Source: Bemisia tabaci
Lineage: Eukaryota > Arthropoda > Insecta > Hemiptera > Aleyrodidae
Direction: 5' to 3'
DNA length: 64,000 bases
Assembly: GCF_918797505.1 (NCBI RefSeq)
Contig: NC_092801.1
Span: 6,448,001-6,512,000 of the forward strand
This document shows, piece by piece, positions 48,600-60,800 of this stretch. The position numbers were made by a program, and so were the translations under genes. The notes under the pieces are model-generated. The model had not been told where the DNA came from and ran no database searches. It saw only the letters and a list, made by a program, of their open reading frames with translations. The number at the start of each line of letters is the position of its first letter. Positions within the stretch are counted from its first letter, which is position 1.

Positions 48600-49565
48600 A
48601 ATCAAATCAAGGGGATGCGCGCGTAACCGTGGCAGTCGCAGTAGCTGGGAAGATCAGTCATTCCCTTTCTTCCACGCTCCGAATGTTATGGGACCGGAAA
48701 ATCTCGTTATGTAAAAACAGAAGATTCGAAAACGCCTTCAATTGAGGCGTGATACCTTACGCGCTCCGGAGAGTTTAAATAGTTGTATCCCTGCGCCTTA
48801 GCAAGGCGATGGAAGCTCAATACTGAAGTAGCGTCGCCGCTTCGTTTTTCGGTTTCCCTCTGCCGCTACCGCTACGTCAGTTTCGACCGTTAAGGCCGTA
48901 GTTTAAGGGCGCTAAAGACGCGATTGTACATCGGAAATTGGTAAATTTTGCAGAAGAATTAAAAATTAAGAAGCAGGATTAATTTAACTGAGTAATAAAG
49001 GGTACTTAAATCCAAAAAAAAAGGAGCGTCGCCGCTTGGTGTTTCGGTTTTTCTGTGCCGCTACTGCTACGTCAGTTTCGACCGTTAAGCCCATAGTTTA
49101 TGGGCGCTAAAGCCAGGATTGTATTTCGCAAATGGATAATTTTTGCAGAATAATTAAATATTTAGAGGCAGGAGTAATTAAACTAAATATTAAAAGGAAC
49201 TCAAATTAACAACATAAAGCAAAATATGTTTAAAAAGCTGAAATTAGAACCAAATCATGTCCGAGCAAATTTCGAGTTCACAATCAATTTTCTAGTTGAT
49301 TGTGAAATCGACGGACATTCGAGAGAGTAATATAGAAAAATTTAAAACATGGGGATGCGCGTGTAACCGTGGAAGTAGCTCGGAAGACCAGTCATTCCCT
49401 TTCTTCCATGCTCCGATCGTTATGGGATCAGAAAATCCCGTTGTGCAAAAATAGTAAACTAGAAAACGCCTTCAATTGAGGCGTGATACCTTACGCGTTC
49501 CGGAGAGTTCAAAGAGTTGTATCCCTGCGCCTTAGCAAGGCGATGGAAGCTTAATATCGAAGTAG
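48600..49565 (+). repeat. Two-part direct duplication (X Y Y' X')
   Basis: X (48613-48827: GGGATGCGCG-GTAACCGTGG, CAGTCATTCCCTTTCTTCCA, GATACCTTACGCG) recurs at 49351-49562. Y (48828-49015: GCGTCGCCGCTT, CTACGTCAGTTTCGACCGTT) recurs at 49025-49205. X and Y copies differ by scattered substitutions, so the duplication is old. Confidence 0.75.
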
Positions 49566-50274
49566 TAGTCCAGGCGCCTGGTAGCTAAAAATGAGGCTAC
49601 CTGGAATTTCGGGTACACAGGAATTTTTTTGGCTAACCTTATGTTTTTTGGGTCGCTGAATCCGAATTTGAAGTTTCCTACCGCGTATCTGGTAAGCATT
49701 TTCCGCCATTTTGAAAAAATTGCCTAAAAAGGCAATTTTTGCGGTTTTTTTTAATAAAGCGGCTACGCATGAGAAAAAGTCCCGGATTTAGTTAATGTTT
49801 TGAATAGCTGACATAATTTGGAAGAAAATGATATATGAATATGCTAGGTTTGCTCAAAAATTGAGGAAGATACAGCATCGTGAACATCGCGCCCATTCAC
49901 GTTTTTGCGGCGCACCCGTCAACGCGCGATCCGGCTCGCCGCGGTCAGCCAAGTTCCGAAGCGTTCCAAAGTTCCGAGATCAGAGGTTCCTCAATTTTTG
50001 AGCAAACCTATCATAATCATATGCTGTTTTCTTCCAAATTATGTCAGCTATTCAAAACATTAACTAAATCCGGGACTTTTTCTCATGCGTAGCCGCTATA
50101 TAAAAAAAACCGCAAAAAAAGGTATTTTTAGGCAATTTTTTCAATATGGCCGAAAATGCTCACCAGGTACGCGGTAGGAAACTTCAGTTTCGGTTTCAGC
50201 AACCCAAAAAACATTAAGTAAGCCAAAAGCCGTGTACCCGAAATTCCAGGTAGACTTACCAGGCGCCTGGACTA
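49566..50274. mobile_element. 709-bp long-inverted-repeat element
   Basis: Ends TAGTCCAGGCGCCTGGTA and TACCAGGCGCCTGGACTA. Arms of ~305 bases are near-complete complements (AATTTCGGGTACAC, CATGAGAAAAAGTCCCGGAT, CTCAAAAATTGAGGAA). The ~110-base spacer is GC-rich (CCGGCTCGCCGCGGTCAGCC) and unlike anything around it. Confidence 0.85.
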
Positions 50275-51763
50275 TAAATTTTGCTGCATGCTGTATGATG
50301 GATGTTCGATGGCCTACCTCAAAAATTGAAGGCGAGGTAACGATGTGCATAATTTCTACATCCTATCGTGTCAACTCAGCTTCCTTGAAAAGTCGAAAAG
50401 GAAACGCCCTTGTGGGGTTGCCACAGAGGCGCAAACACGTCATCTCTTAAAAGTACAAATTTTGCGTTTCAAAAAATTTTTATTCTAATTAATTATTTAA
50501 CTTACTAGGTTTCTATAGGTAACATTCATACGTTTCTCCGACAGTTTCTCATTTTTTTGTTCGAAAAAATTTACCAATGTTCTCTCTAACATCCATAATG
50601 AGGCCACGGTCACACGATCACTACGCGGAGGGTCGGAGACATTCGGCAAAAAATAATATTTGTTTAAATTTTGGCGGGTACACCTCTTTCATGTACAATT
50701 GCTCCGTAAGCTGAAACTTTGACAAAAAATGACAAAGTTCCTTCAAATCCCGTGTCCGCAACCTTTTGTACATTCAAACTTCTGATGATTGCTGCAGGTG
50801 CGGCGGTGATAGCGCAACGTTGCCATGCCATGTCATGTCAACAAAGGCCGTGTTTTGATAAGGGCGGAAAGTGAATTCATTCACGCTAAATAGTTAATTT
50901 TATTTATTTTTGTGACTTAGTTAAGTTGTTATCATGGTATAATTAAATTCATTCAGTCTAGTTTTATATTTAATTGTAAGTATCCGATCCATCTGATTCC
51001 TCGTATAGCTGGACTCTCTTAGATAGTGTTTTTTGACAACTGTTTACTACTCCACCTTTCTTCCGAAGCTATTCTATAACTAGCAATTACTTCTCCGTAA
51101 TTTATTTAACGGCCTCTCACATTTTCGCCCTTTAAAACTCGGATTCTGTCCAAAGAATCTGCCTAAAATTTTGTTTGGTTTTATTAATTTTAATTTTTGA
51201 GGTTATCTCGCTCTGTTAGCGGGCCTTTCGGGTGGTGACATTTCATTGCTCTTATTAATGTCAATGAGCCAATTCTCAATTTTACCTTCTTGCAACTTAT
51301 AATAGTGGAAGTTTCAATTTTCCATTGATTCTAGTCGGCATTTCATCCAGGAAGCTTTCTCCAATCAATCTATACTTGAGGTGAGGCGAACGAGCATTAT
51401 TGATGATGATAAAATCAAGAGTGTATTTCAAAATTTGTGTACTTACAAACAGATGTTTTTATGAATAAATTCTCTGTGCCTGTCTCTTATATCTCTTCTC
51501 GGCGAAGACCTCTAGCATTTCAGGATTTGATGCTGCTTGATATCTTTCACTCATGAATTTCTACATAATTCTTTACATAATGTGCTCTTGTTCTTTCGCA
51601 GTGATTGTTTCCACACCATCACACATCATGTTACCTTGAGAAGATTAAATTAGGATTACTTATCAAAATCTATACAATTTTTGTGTTTAAGGATGCACTT
51701 AGATTGTCCCAAATTAAATCCACCAACTTAATAAGAATGTTGCGTTTTATTCCTTTCTTTTAG
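50275..51763 (+). promoter_or_regulatory. Region upstream of AP-1 mu, probable promoter and 5' exon
   Basis: No coding sequence. Unlike most of the window it shows no obvious dispersed repeat from about 50600 on. A donor-like ATTG|GTAAGT-type site at 50976 and an acceptor at 51763 would define an intron in the 5' leader, which would place transcription start near 50800-50900. No TATA box or start-site motif was assigned with confidence. Confidence 0.3.
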
Positions 51764-51813
51764 AAACACCTATATCAGTATTGGCAACTGTAAGGAAAGG
51801 AAGATAATCCAAG

Positions 51814-51855
51814 ATGTCTGCCTCTGCCATATACATATTAGATGTCAAAGGAAAA
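51814..51855 (+). CDS. AP1M1: AP-1 mu exon 1 (residues 1-14)
   Basis: It encodes [14 protein letters not shown] before GTAAGT. A TTTCTTTTAG acceptor at 51763 suggests that the ATG lies about 50 bases into a partly non-coding exon. Confidence 0.93.
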
Positions 51856-54800
51856 GTAAGTTGTTTTCTATTTTACCTATATCAATGGTGTAAGTCGGCA
51901 ATCACATAACTCGGTTTGCGACATCACAGACTTCCTGTCATACTTTATGTTTTAAACAGAAAACTACTCAACAGCAATTCTTCAAAACTGCAGTGATTTT
52001 TCTTCTCTGTGCAAAGAAAATTCTGCAAAAACTTTCAGGAATGATGTCAATTTTTTCTCCTCTTAATAAATAACATAGAGGCAGAGATTCTCAGACACCG
52101 CAAGATTGCGGACTTACGCTGTCGATATACTTTTCTGTGCTGCCAGATTTTCTTGATAACGATATGCTCTCCATTAGTTGTATTATCTAGCTGGATTCAA
52201 TATATCATCAGTGAAAGCGCAAACATGAGTATCTCGGTCATGTTGTTTGAAAATCTCCGCTCCTATTTCATTTTGTAAAAGGAGACTGAATTATTATTAA
52301 AGCTTCTTTATAGTTCAAAAGAGAAGGTGTCAAAGTAATTGCGCCTGAGAATGGACCACTAGACAAGGTACGAATTTAAGCATGCTGATGAATCTTTCCT
52401 GGTCAGAATTTCATGTAGAGCACGATTCGCACAACGAAAATTACTTAAACCAACTTCTAACAAAGATATTAACGTTTTTATTTCACATTTGTTACGAGGA
52501 ATTTGAACTGCCCGCTCACAAGAAACTCAAAGCTCTACATGAGTCAAATCGCGCACTACAACGGTTTCAGCAAGCTTCTCAATCGAGCAATGTTCATTTC
52601 CCACCATGTGCTGTTCAAACTATAAGCAATTTGCTCTATCTGAGCCAAAGTGCCAAGATTGAGGTTGCCGATTTTTTTATCGCAGAGACGTTCATGATAA
52701 CGTTGAGCGCGATGTGAATCACGTAGTGCATTGAGTTTTCATGAGTGGGTGGTTTCAATTCACGCACCAAGAATCATTAAATATCTCTGGAAGGAGTTGA
52801 TTTTGGTAATTTTCCTTGTGCGCATCGTGTTTTACATGAAATTTTGATGAAGACACATGTATCAGAATGTTGAAATTTGTACCTTGTCTAGTGGTCCATT
52901 AGGCTTGGAAGCAAAAAAGCTCTCAACAATTTGGAAGCAAAGTTGGAACATCACTGGTCAGCCAACAGTATTTGGTATATCAACAACTCTTTGCCTCTCA
53001 AAAAATGCCACACTTCATGATGGCTAAAGAGGAGATTTAATTAGAATATGGGTAAACAAGGCTAAAAAATGATTAAAACACTAAAACACAGGACGTTCCG
53101 AGCTCCTACCAGCTCATTTTCAGCTGCGAAAAAACATAAAAACAAGTAAAAAATTGAGTGGCAACCTGACCCCAGGTTTTTTACTTGTTTTTATGTTTTT
53201 TCGCAGCTGAAAATGAACTGGCAACAGCTCAAAACGTCCTGTGTTTTAGTGTTTTAATAATTTTTTAGCCTTGTTAACCCATATTTTAATTAAATCTCCT
53301 CTTTATTTGTATATTCGGGCTATGTTTTTGTGCTTTGTTCATGATGGCTGCATCATAAATCAGTGCGGTTCCCATAAATGAAGCTTAGTATTGAAGATTT
53401 TTCTCAAGTTTTTGAATTGAAGTTGCAGCACTTGTCTGTGAAAAACCTAATTTTTTTCATTGTTTTACCCAGGTCCTTATATCGAGGAATTACCGAGGAG
53501 ACATTGACATGAACGTCATAGAAAAATTCATGCCACTACTAATGGAAAAGGAGGAGGAAGGGATGCTTACTCCCATGCTCCAGACCTCCGAGTGCACGTT
53601 TTCTTATATCAAGTACAACAACTTGTACATTGTATCTACCACGAAGAAAAATGCAAATATCGCCTTAGTCTTTGTATTTCTACATAAAATTGTACAGGTA
53701 ATTTAAAGTGATTTGTTTTTACTATGGCTTTGTTTTCCTGGGAAGTTTTTATTAGGTTCGTCGCAGGGTCAAATCGCGAAAACGTAACTTTGGGGATTTT
53801 TTGCAGTCACTGCCACCGCAGGACGAGGCTCTCACATTCTTGCAACAAGTCTCCATGCAAAGATGGATTAGTTATTTAGAGTATGTGAACAGAATTAAGG
53901 TAATAATTGAACATGGTCAGGCATTAGACAAATTATTATATTAAACATACACGAACAATTGAGTGTATAACAAAATATCACACTGTTTGCTGTCACCTCT
54001 TCTTTTCTCAGTCGGTTTTGGATCTCTGAAAGCAATGACAAGGATTTTACTCGCTACTGCGATTAATATTGAGTTAGTTAATATTTGGCCCGAGTTTGCA
54101 AGTGAGACATCTTCCTGAAACAAAGCTCATGCAAATATCTTGTGGAAGCAAGGCCTTTCTCTCATGTCATACACACCACTCAAGATGGCGACCAAACGGT
54201 GGTGTCAGGTGAGTTGGTTGGTCTATTGTTCAAAGGTTGATAAACTTCAGTGAGCTGGGGTCCTTTGGATATGCTAATGCACCTGCATTCCAATCCTTAA
54301 ACAATACCCTGAACCAACCACTGACTCCGTCTTTCACTTGCCAGCTTTTACAGCAAGGACTATGATTAACATACGCATACAAATAGATGCATCTGAAGAC
54401 AGACGGACTGACATTGCTGTGAAGTTGCCTTTTCCTAATTTTTTAAATGTTCCGAATTGAACAGAAGTTTTCTTTCCACCTTTCGATGATTCAAGATATC
54501 AACACAAAAAAAATATGTCAGAAACTATAATATGTTAATGACTGCCAGCAACTTAATTTGAAATTAGAGTAGGTATCCTAGAATACAATGATTGTACATG
54601 ATAGACAATTTTCAGAGTAGAGGTGCTTCTGTTTTAGGTAAGCTATCAAAACAGCTCCGTTAAAAAGTAGTAACTATCTAAAAATCTTCACTGATAGCCA
54701 TCACGTTTTTGGAATTGGCATACATAAGTTGTTGTAGTGTGTGTCAGTTTTAAAAGCCAAGCAATCCAACAAACAGACTCATAAAACAACAATTCTCCAG

Positions 54801-57800
54801 TGCAGAGCTCACTCAGTTTCAATAAAGCTGTCCATTTCCGACAAGAGCGGCCTTATCAGAGCCTATGGGTTATTTCAAAACAAGTGGTACCGATAGCTTA
54901 CCTGAAAGAAATTGTTTAAGCACTTCTAGTTCTGAGCACGAAGCAAGTGGCGCATTCTCTTGTGCTAATATCTCGTTCTCGTTTGTACTGGAGACTGCGG
55001 AAAGTACATTGCAGAAATCAAGAACTTCAAAACATGCGGATTACAAGCACTGGTCTCTATAAATTTGCCTGACATTCAAAAAGTGAAACAAAGAACTCTA
55101 AACAGTAAGGCTCATGTGCTGTGCTAGTAGTTTTTATGGTAATAAATTCTAACTTGTTTTTTCTTTTCAGGTTATGACTGAATATTTTAAAGAAATAGAA
55201 GAAGAAAGTATAAGAGATAATTTTGTCGTAATATATGAGTTACTGGATGAAATTTTAGATTTTGGATACCCTCAAACTACGGATAGCAAAATTTTACAAG
55301 AGTAAGTATACAAATTCAAGGACACTATTTATGAGGCTATTGATTTAGGGGTTCAGAAAAGGATTTTTCTTACTTCAGGAATTTTACAATGACAATGCAA
55401 ATTAGGTAGTTTGTCATAATGCTCTCTTTTATTTCTCAATGTAAAAAATTAATGTGTAGACTGTACAAGCTCTCTTGCCAAAAAATTGCAGCTGATTTTA
55501 TTTTGATGATGGCAATCAAAATAATTTGTACTTTTTCTAAAGAGCTTTTTGCTATCAGAAAGACCATTGCACAGTGGGGAAAAACGCCAATCTAGCCGCT
55601 CAAAAGTCCCTGTGTCAACGCTCTTGATTTTTATTCGTGTTTCTTGGGTTAAAAATGTAGCCAAAGGATAGGGGGACCCAAATTGAGGCAAGAAAATATT
55701 TTGTCAACCCCCCTTGGGCTATATTTTCGCCGCACAATGGCCCAATCCAAAGAGCTTGGTGGACCATTTTTTTACACCTACTTTTGGTTCACTTTACGTG
55801 AATTTTCTTAATTATCTGATTTTCTGCGTTGCGTTACACTTCTTTCAAAACAATCTAATCAATTATAACATCACTTAATGGCATTGTACACTGAAAAATT
55901 GAATGTTACGTACAGTGAAAATGTGAAATTAAAAATTAGTAGATCTATTCAGTTTACAAGACAATAACATTTATTTTCATCGATACAGGCGTTTTTTTAA
56001 TACTAAGATACTTTTTGAATTGTGAAAAGACAATGAAATCAAACACTGAAACAGCATGAGAAAAGAAGAGGAAAAAAGAAATAAAGAAGAATCGAAAAAT
56101 TAATGGAGAAAAAAGAAAGAAAAGATAGAAATTATAGCATTATAACTAAATAATTTTATAAACAACAAATAACAATAAACAACAAATAAGAATAATTTAA
56201 GAATAACTTAAACAATAATTATAACAATGAAAAGGAATAAAAAAAAAAAATATAAATGCAACAAAGCTGCGACTAAATCACAAAAGCTGCGACTTTTACC
56301 TACTTTTTTTTGCATACCATTGTCTGAATCTATAAAATGTGATAATTACCCGCAAGAATATTCACCTCCTCTCGTAGCCAGTGAAATTTTTCTTTCAATG
56401 TAATTTTTTGTGACTCTTATTTTGATTGCTAAATGTGTTCATGATGTTAATTATTCATCAAATTTATATGAGATTTAGTTGTTGTACATTTTAATATACA
56501 TGAATTTTGAATTTGAATATATTTCTTGAATTTCGGACGAAAACTGACTCTTGCTCTTCTTGATTATTCATGGGTACTTCAAAAGAAGAAGAAGAAGAAA
56601 AAATAATACATTACAACCTCTTTAATTTAAAAAAACAACGGACCAGTGTCCGACACGTTCAATGCCTTTTCTCCCTGTCCAATAGTATTATTAGGACGCT
56701 TTTTACTTTATTTTCATCCTGCCATTTCTTAAACCTCAAAATTATGGAAGTAGATTCCGAAAACAGATCGTGTTAATTGCATGCAGGTATACTTCGTTCA
56801 GTTATTCAACGTGGCAACCCCCCCCCCCTCCATCCCTTCTCAAATAACCATCCAAAAATGAAGAATAGTAAAATCGTTGGTCGTTTTGGATGATTAATCA
56901 TTAAATTAGTCACATTTATTATAGCTCAAGCTCCAAGCCAAATTGTCAAATAATTATTCCGGTATTTGAGCGTGAATTTGCTATTTTTCGCAAATTTACC
57001 ATGTTTTAGTTAACGATGGAGTAAAACTGACTTCAGATTCGTGATCAGCGACCCAAAAAACATATAAACACATGTATTGCATGCCAACAAAGGTGATACT
57101 CTAATTAATGCCGCCTAGATCTGGCTCTGGAACCAATGTGCAACGCGCCTAGTGCATCAAAAACGCCTCGACGCCGGGCCATTAATCTTCGTTTATCTCT
57201 CTGAACCGCAAAAAAACCGCAAGATATCTCTACAGATTATGAAACTACATGAAATTCTGCGTCACCTAGTACAAGTCTGATATTGCAATTCGCCGATATT
57301 TGATACATTCCAATCCTCTGAAGTTCAAAAACACAGATTTTTCAGAGCAGGTGTTAAAGAAATAGAAACTATAAGAAAAAATGATGAGGAAATGAAATAA
57401 ATGATTTGATTTACTTCTCAGGGGCTCTACTATGCTGGAAAACCATCAATTGCATAACCTGTTGCGTGAACACCATCAGTACGGAACGCATTTGGTGCGT
57501 CTTCCATCTGGGCTTCCAGTCTTACCTGTTTACGCTCACGGTTCATCATCAATTTTTTGATAACAAACAAGATTCTGGTGAATTTAATCACTGATTTGGT
57601 GTCAGTGGATATCTGAGAATGAAATGCAGCCTCTGGTAGCTTTCTACCAAACACTTGAAATTACGACTTTTGAGCGGCTAGATTGGTCGTTTTCCCCACT
57701 GTGCATTGTAATTCAATAACAACTTTTTGACAAGTGAAACTTCCCTCCTTTGGTGAAGGGCCATGCACGGAATACCAATAAACTCAGCTCTGGCTAACTT

Positions 57801-60800
57801 TCGAAATATTTTTGTATTGTGTTGCTTTCAATCTCCTGAGTAAGATGCGCTTTTAAAATCAAACTTTCTATGTGCCAATCTTGAGAAACTTGGGTCTAGA
57901 AAGTGCATTTTCGTTAATTTAACATGTGTTATTGTACAAAGAAGTTGCACTGTTGCGGAGTCAAAAATACAGAGCCTTTTTTTATTGAACTAAGTTGACG
58001 CACCGTCCTATCTTTCCAGTCAGGGAGGAAATAGGAGCTCACTCAGCTGGATTTTGCCTTCTGATAATATGTATAGAACTGTCAAAAAATGCACTTTATC
58101 AATCTAATTTTCTCAAGATTGGCAAATAGAAAGTTTTATTTGAAAAGCTCATTTTACTCAGAAGATAGTGTGGAACATCATGTAAAAAAAGTCTTAAAAT
58201 TTAAACAGCACGGAAATTTTTATTATTCCCTGCTGTAGTAATCCTTTTCTGGAAAGTGCTCGCTATAATTTCGAAGAGTCACTAATAAAGTATTTTTGCC
58301 AAAAGTGGAGTTTGTTGAACCTTGGCTGTTCTTAAGAACTAATACATAAGCAGAAGCAAACCAAAAAAAAAAAAAAAAAATATCAAACCTAGCAGAATCA
58401 TCAACTCCTTGTCATTGTTATACTGTTGTAGGTATACTGTTATATCAGTATATGTCATATTATATATTGTCATACTGTTGTAGGTATATAACCCAAGAAG
58501 GTCATAAACTGGAGATTCAACCCAGAATTCCAATGGCTGTCACGAATGCAGTTTCGTGGCGATCTGAAGGAATCAAGTATCGCAAAAATGAAGTATTTTT
58601 AGACGTCATTGAATCAGTTAATCTTCTCGTAAGTAACAATCAACATTATTTCCCAGTTACATTTTTCACATATTTTTTTTAGATTCTTAAGAGAAAGTGT
58701 TATTTTGTCATGACTATCCCAAGTGTAACTTATCATTATGTATGTATCCAAAGAGGTATCCAAAGTCCTCTCAGACATTCAGAGTTGTTCCCAATACATG
58801 ACGTTTGATTGTTTCTCTTCAATTTTCTGTTCCTCTCAAAATTTCATCAATACTTTTTTCCAGTACATTATTATGAATGCTAATCCCATAAATAAATAAA
58901 TCCCATAAATTTTAAATCACTAGATTTTGTTGCTTATCTATCGATGCTTATCTATTTAGAAAGTGTCATCAAGTTGATTTATTTTTAATTCCAGACAAAC
59001 GCAAATAAAAATGTATTACGCAGTGAAATAGTTGGTGCTATTAAGATGAGGGTCTATCTTTCCGGTATGCCAGAGTTACGGCTGGGTCTAAATGACAAAG
59101 TTCTGTTCGAAAGTACAGGGCGAGGCAAATCAAAATCGGTTGAGCTTGAAGATGTCAAATTTCATCAATGTGTCAGATTATCAAGGTAAGTTATTTTTTT
59201 GCTAGACGTTAAAAGAGGAAAAAGTTTGTGTCTTGCAATACTGAAGTATTGTTGATTTCCTCTCCTAATAGAGAATTTCCCTCTTTTTAACATTATCATT
59301 CTATCCTAGGGCTGTGTTCAAAATATGTATTTTTTCCCAACTTTGAATTTTTGACAGGATAAAATTTACGGCAAGTTGATTCAAAACCACTTTTAATTAT
59401 TTCTTTTCAAAAATGCAACTTTGTGAGTTTCTATTAAACTCGTCTCAACAGTTTTTGCTCCATGAAATGTGTGTGTCTGAAGTGACTGCCATTTCACCTT
59501 ATCAGAGTGTTTTAAAACCAATGTAACTCAGGCAAAGAATAAATTTGCTGTGGCAAAATTTTGATCCATGACTTTCAGCAGAAAGCAACTTCAACTTGAT
59601 GTTTTGCACTGCCGAGTACATTTACGGCAAAAACAAAATTAGAGATTGCAATACCTTTGATGCTCCTCTTGCTGATCACTACAAGGCTTTTAATACATGG
59701 TCGTCAAAAAATAAGAAAACTAAACAGCTTGATATTTGCAATGGTGTAAGCAGCACAATGGCTTCCAGTGTGCTCCAAATTGCAATCCAGTTATTTACAC
59801 AAAATGTTGGGCCAGTTATTAGCAGTTAAATGTATCTACACTCATCTATTCCCTAAAAATTCAATTGAAAGAATTGTTGAAATGAATTAAACAAACACAA
59901 CAAAAATTCAAACGAAATTCCATTTGGTTTCTTCTTATCTTGAAACCGAATCTCTACTATACGAGACAAAATTGGGTATTTTCAAAAAAAATTCCCTGTT
60001 CTCATAATTTGAGTAAAATTATTTTGTTTATAACTGTTTTCCTCTTTCACAGGTTTGAAAACGATAGAACAATATCTTTTATCCCTCCGGACGGTGAATT
60101 TGAATTGATGTCCTATAGGCTTAACACTCATGTAAGTTGTTTTTCATTACTTCATTTCCCCCTATTTTTGCCTCTCCCAGAGAATTTTAGAATTTTTTAC
60201 ACGAAACAAGCAGGTATCTTGACATTGTCACCTTCCAGCCGAAGTATCACAAGCGCCATGCAAAGTTTCAAAATGTATGCCGCCATTTTATTTTTTTACA
60301 GAGAAATTGTTTAAGAAAGCTGTCCAAAAATTTCACTGAATTTTCAAACCAATTCAACCAACAATTTCTCTGTAAAAAAATAAAGTGTCGGTGGAAATTT
60401 TGAAATGCTGCATGGCACTTGAGATACTTTGGCCGGAAGGTGATGACATGTCAGTAAATAATTTCAATCCCAATAGTGAAGCTGGAAAGAAAAGAAAAAT
60501 TTAAGGGTCACAATCCAACAACCCCCCCCCCCCCCCCCACACCTCTCCTCCAGGAAAGAAGCGAGGCTCAAAAATGGGTGTAAGAGGTTAGGTTTTACAT
60601 ATCTTTTTGTATAGATTTCACTTACCTCGTCTAGTCATAGAACTGAGAAGTTTATTTAGCTCATGTCAAGAAGTTTTGAGCTTTATGCTCAGATTGACCC
60701 ACCGAAAATTTGACCATTTCAATTGTTGTAAGTGCTCTTATGTATTTTATTAATGTCATCTATGTTGTGTTCAGGTAAAACCATTGATCTGGATCGAGAG

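Noticed and set aside
54865..55062. 65-residue frame in AP-1 mu intron 2 as a second cassette exon
   Set aside because: No convincing acceptor and donor around it, and its phase is not compatible with the flanking exons.
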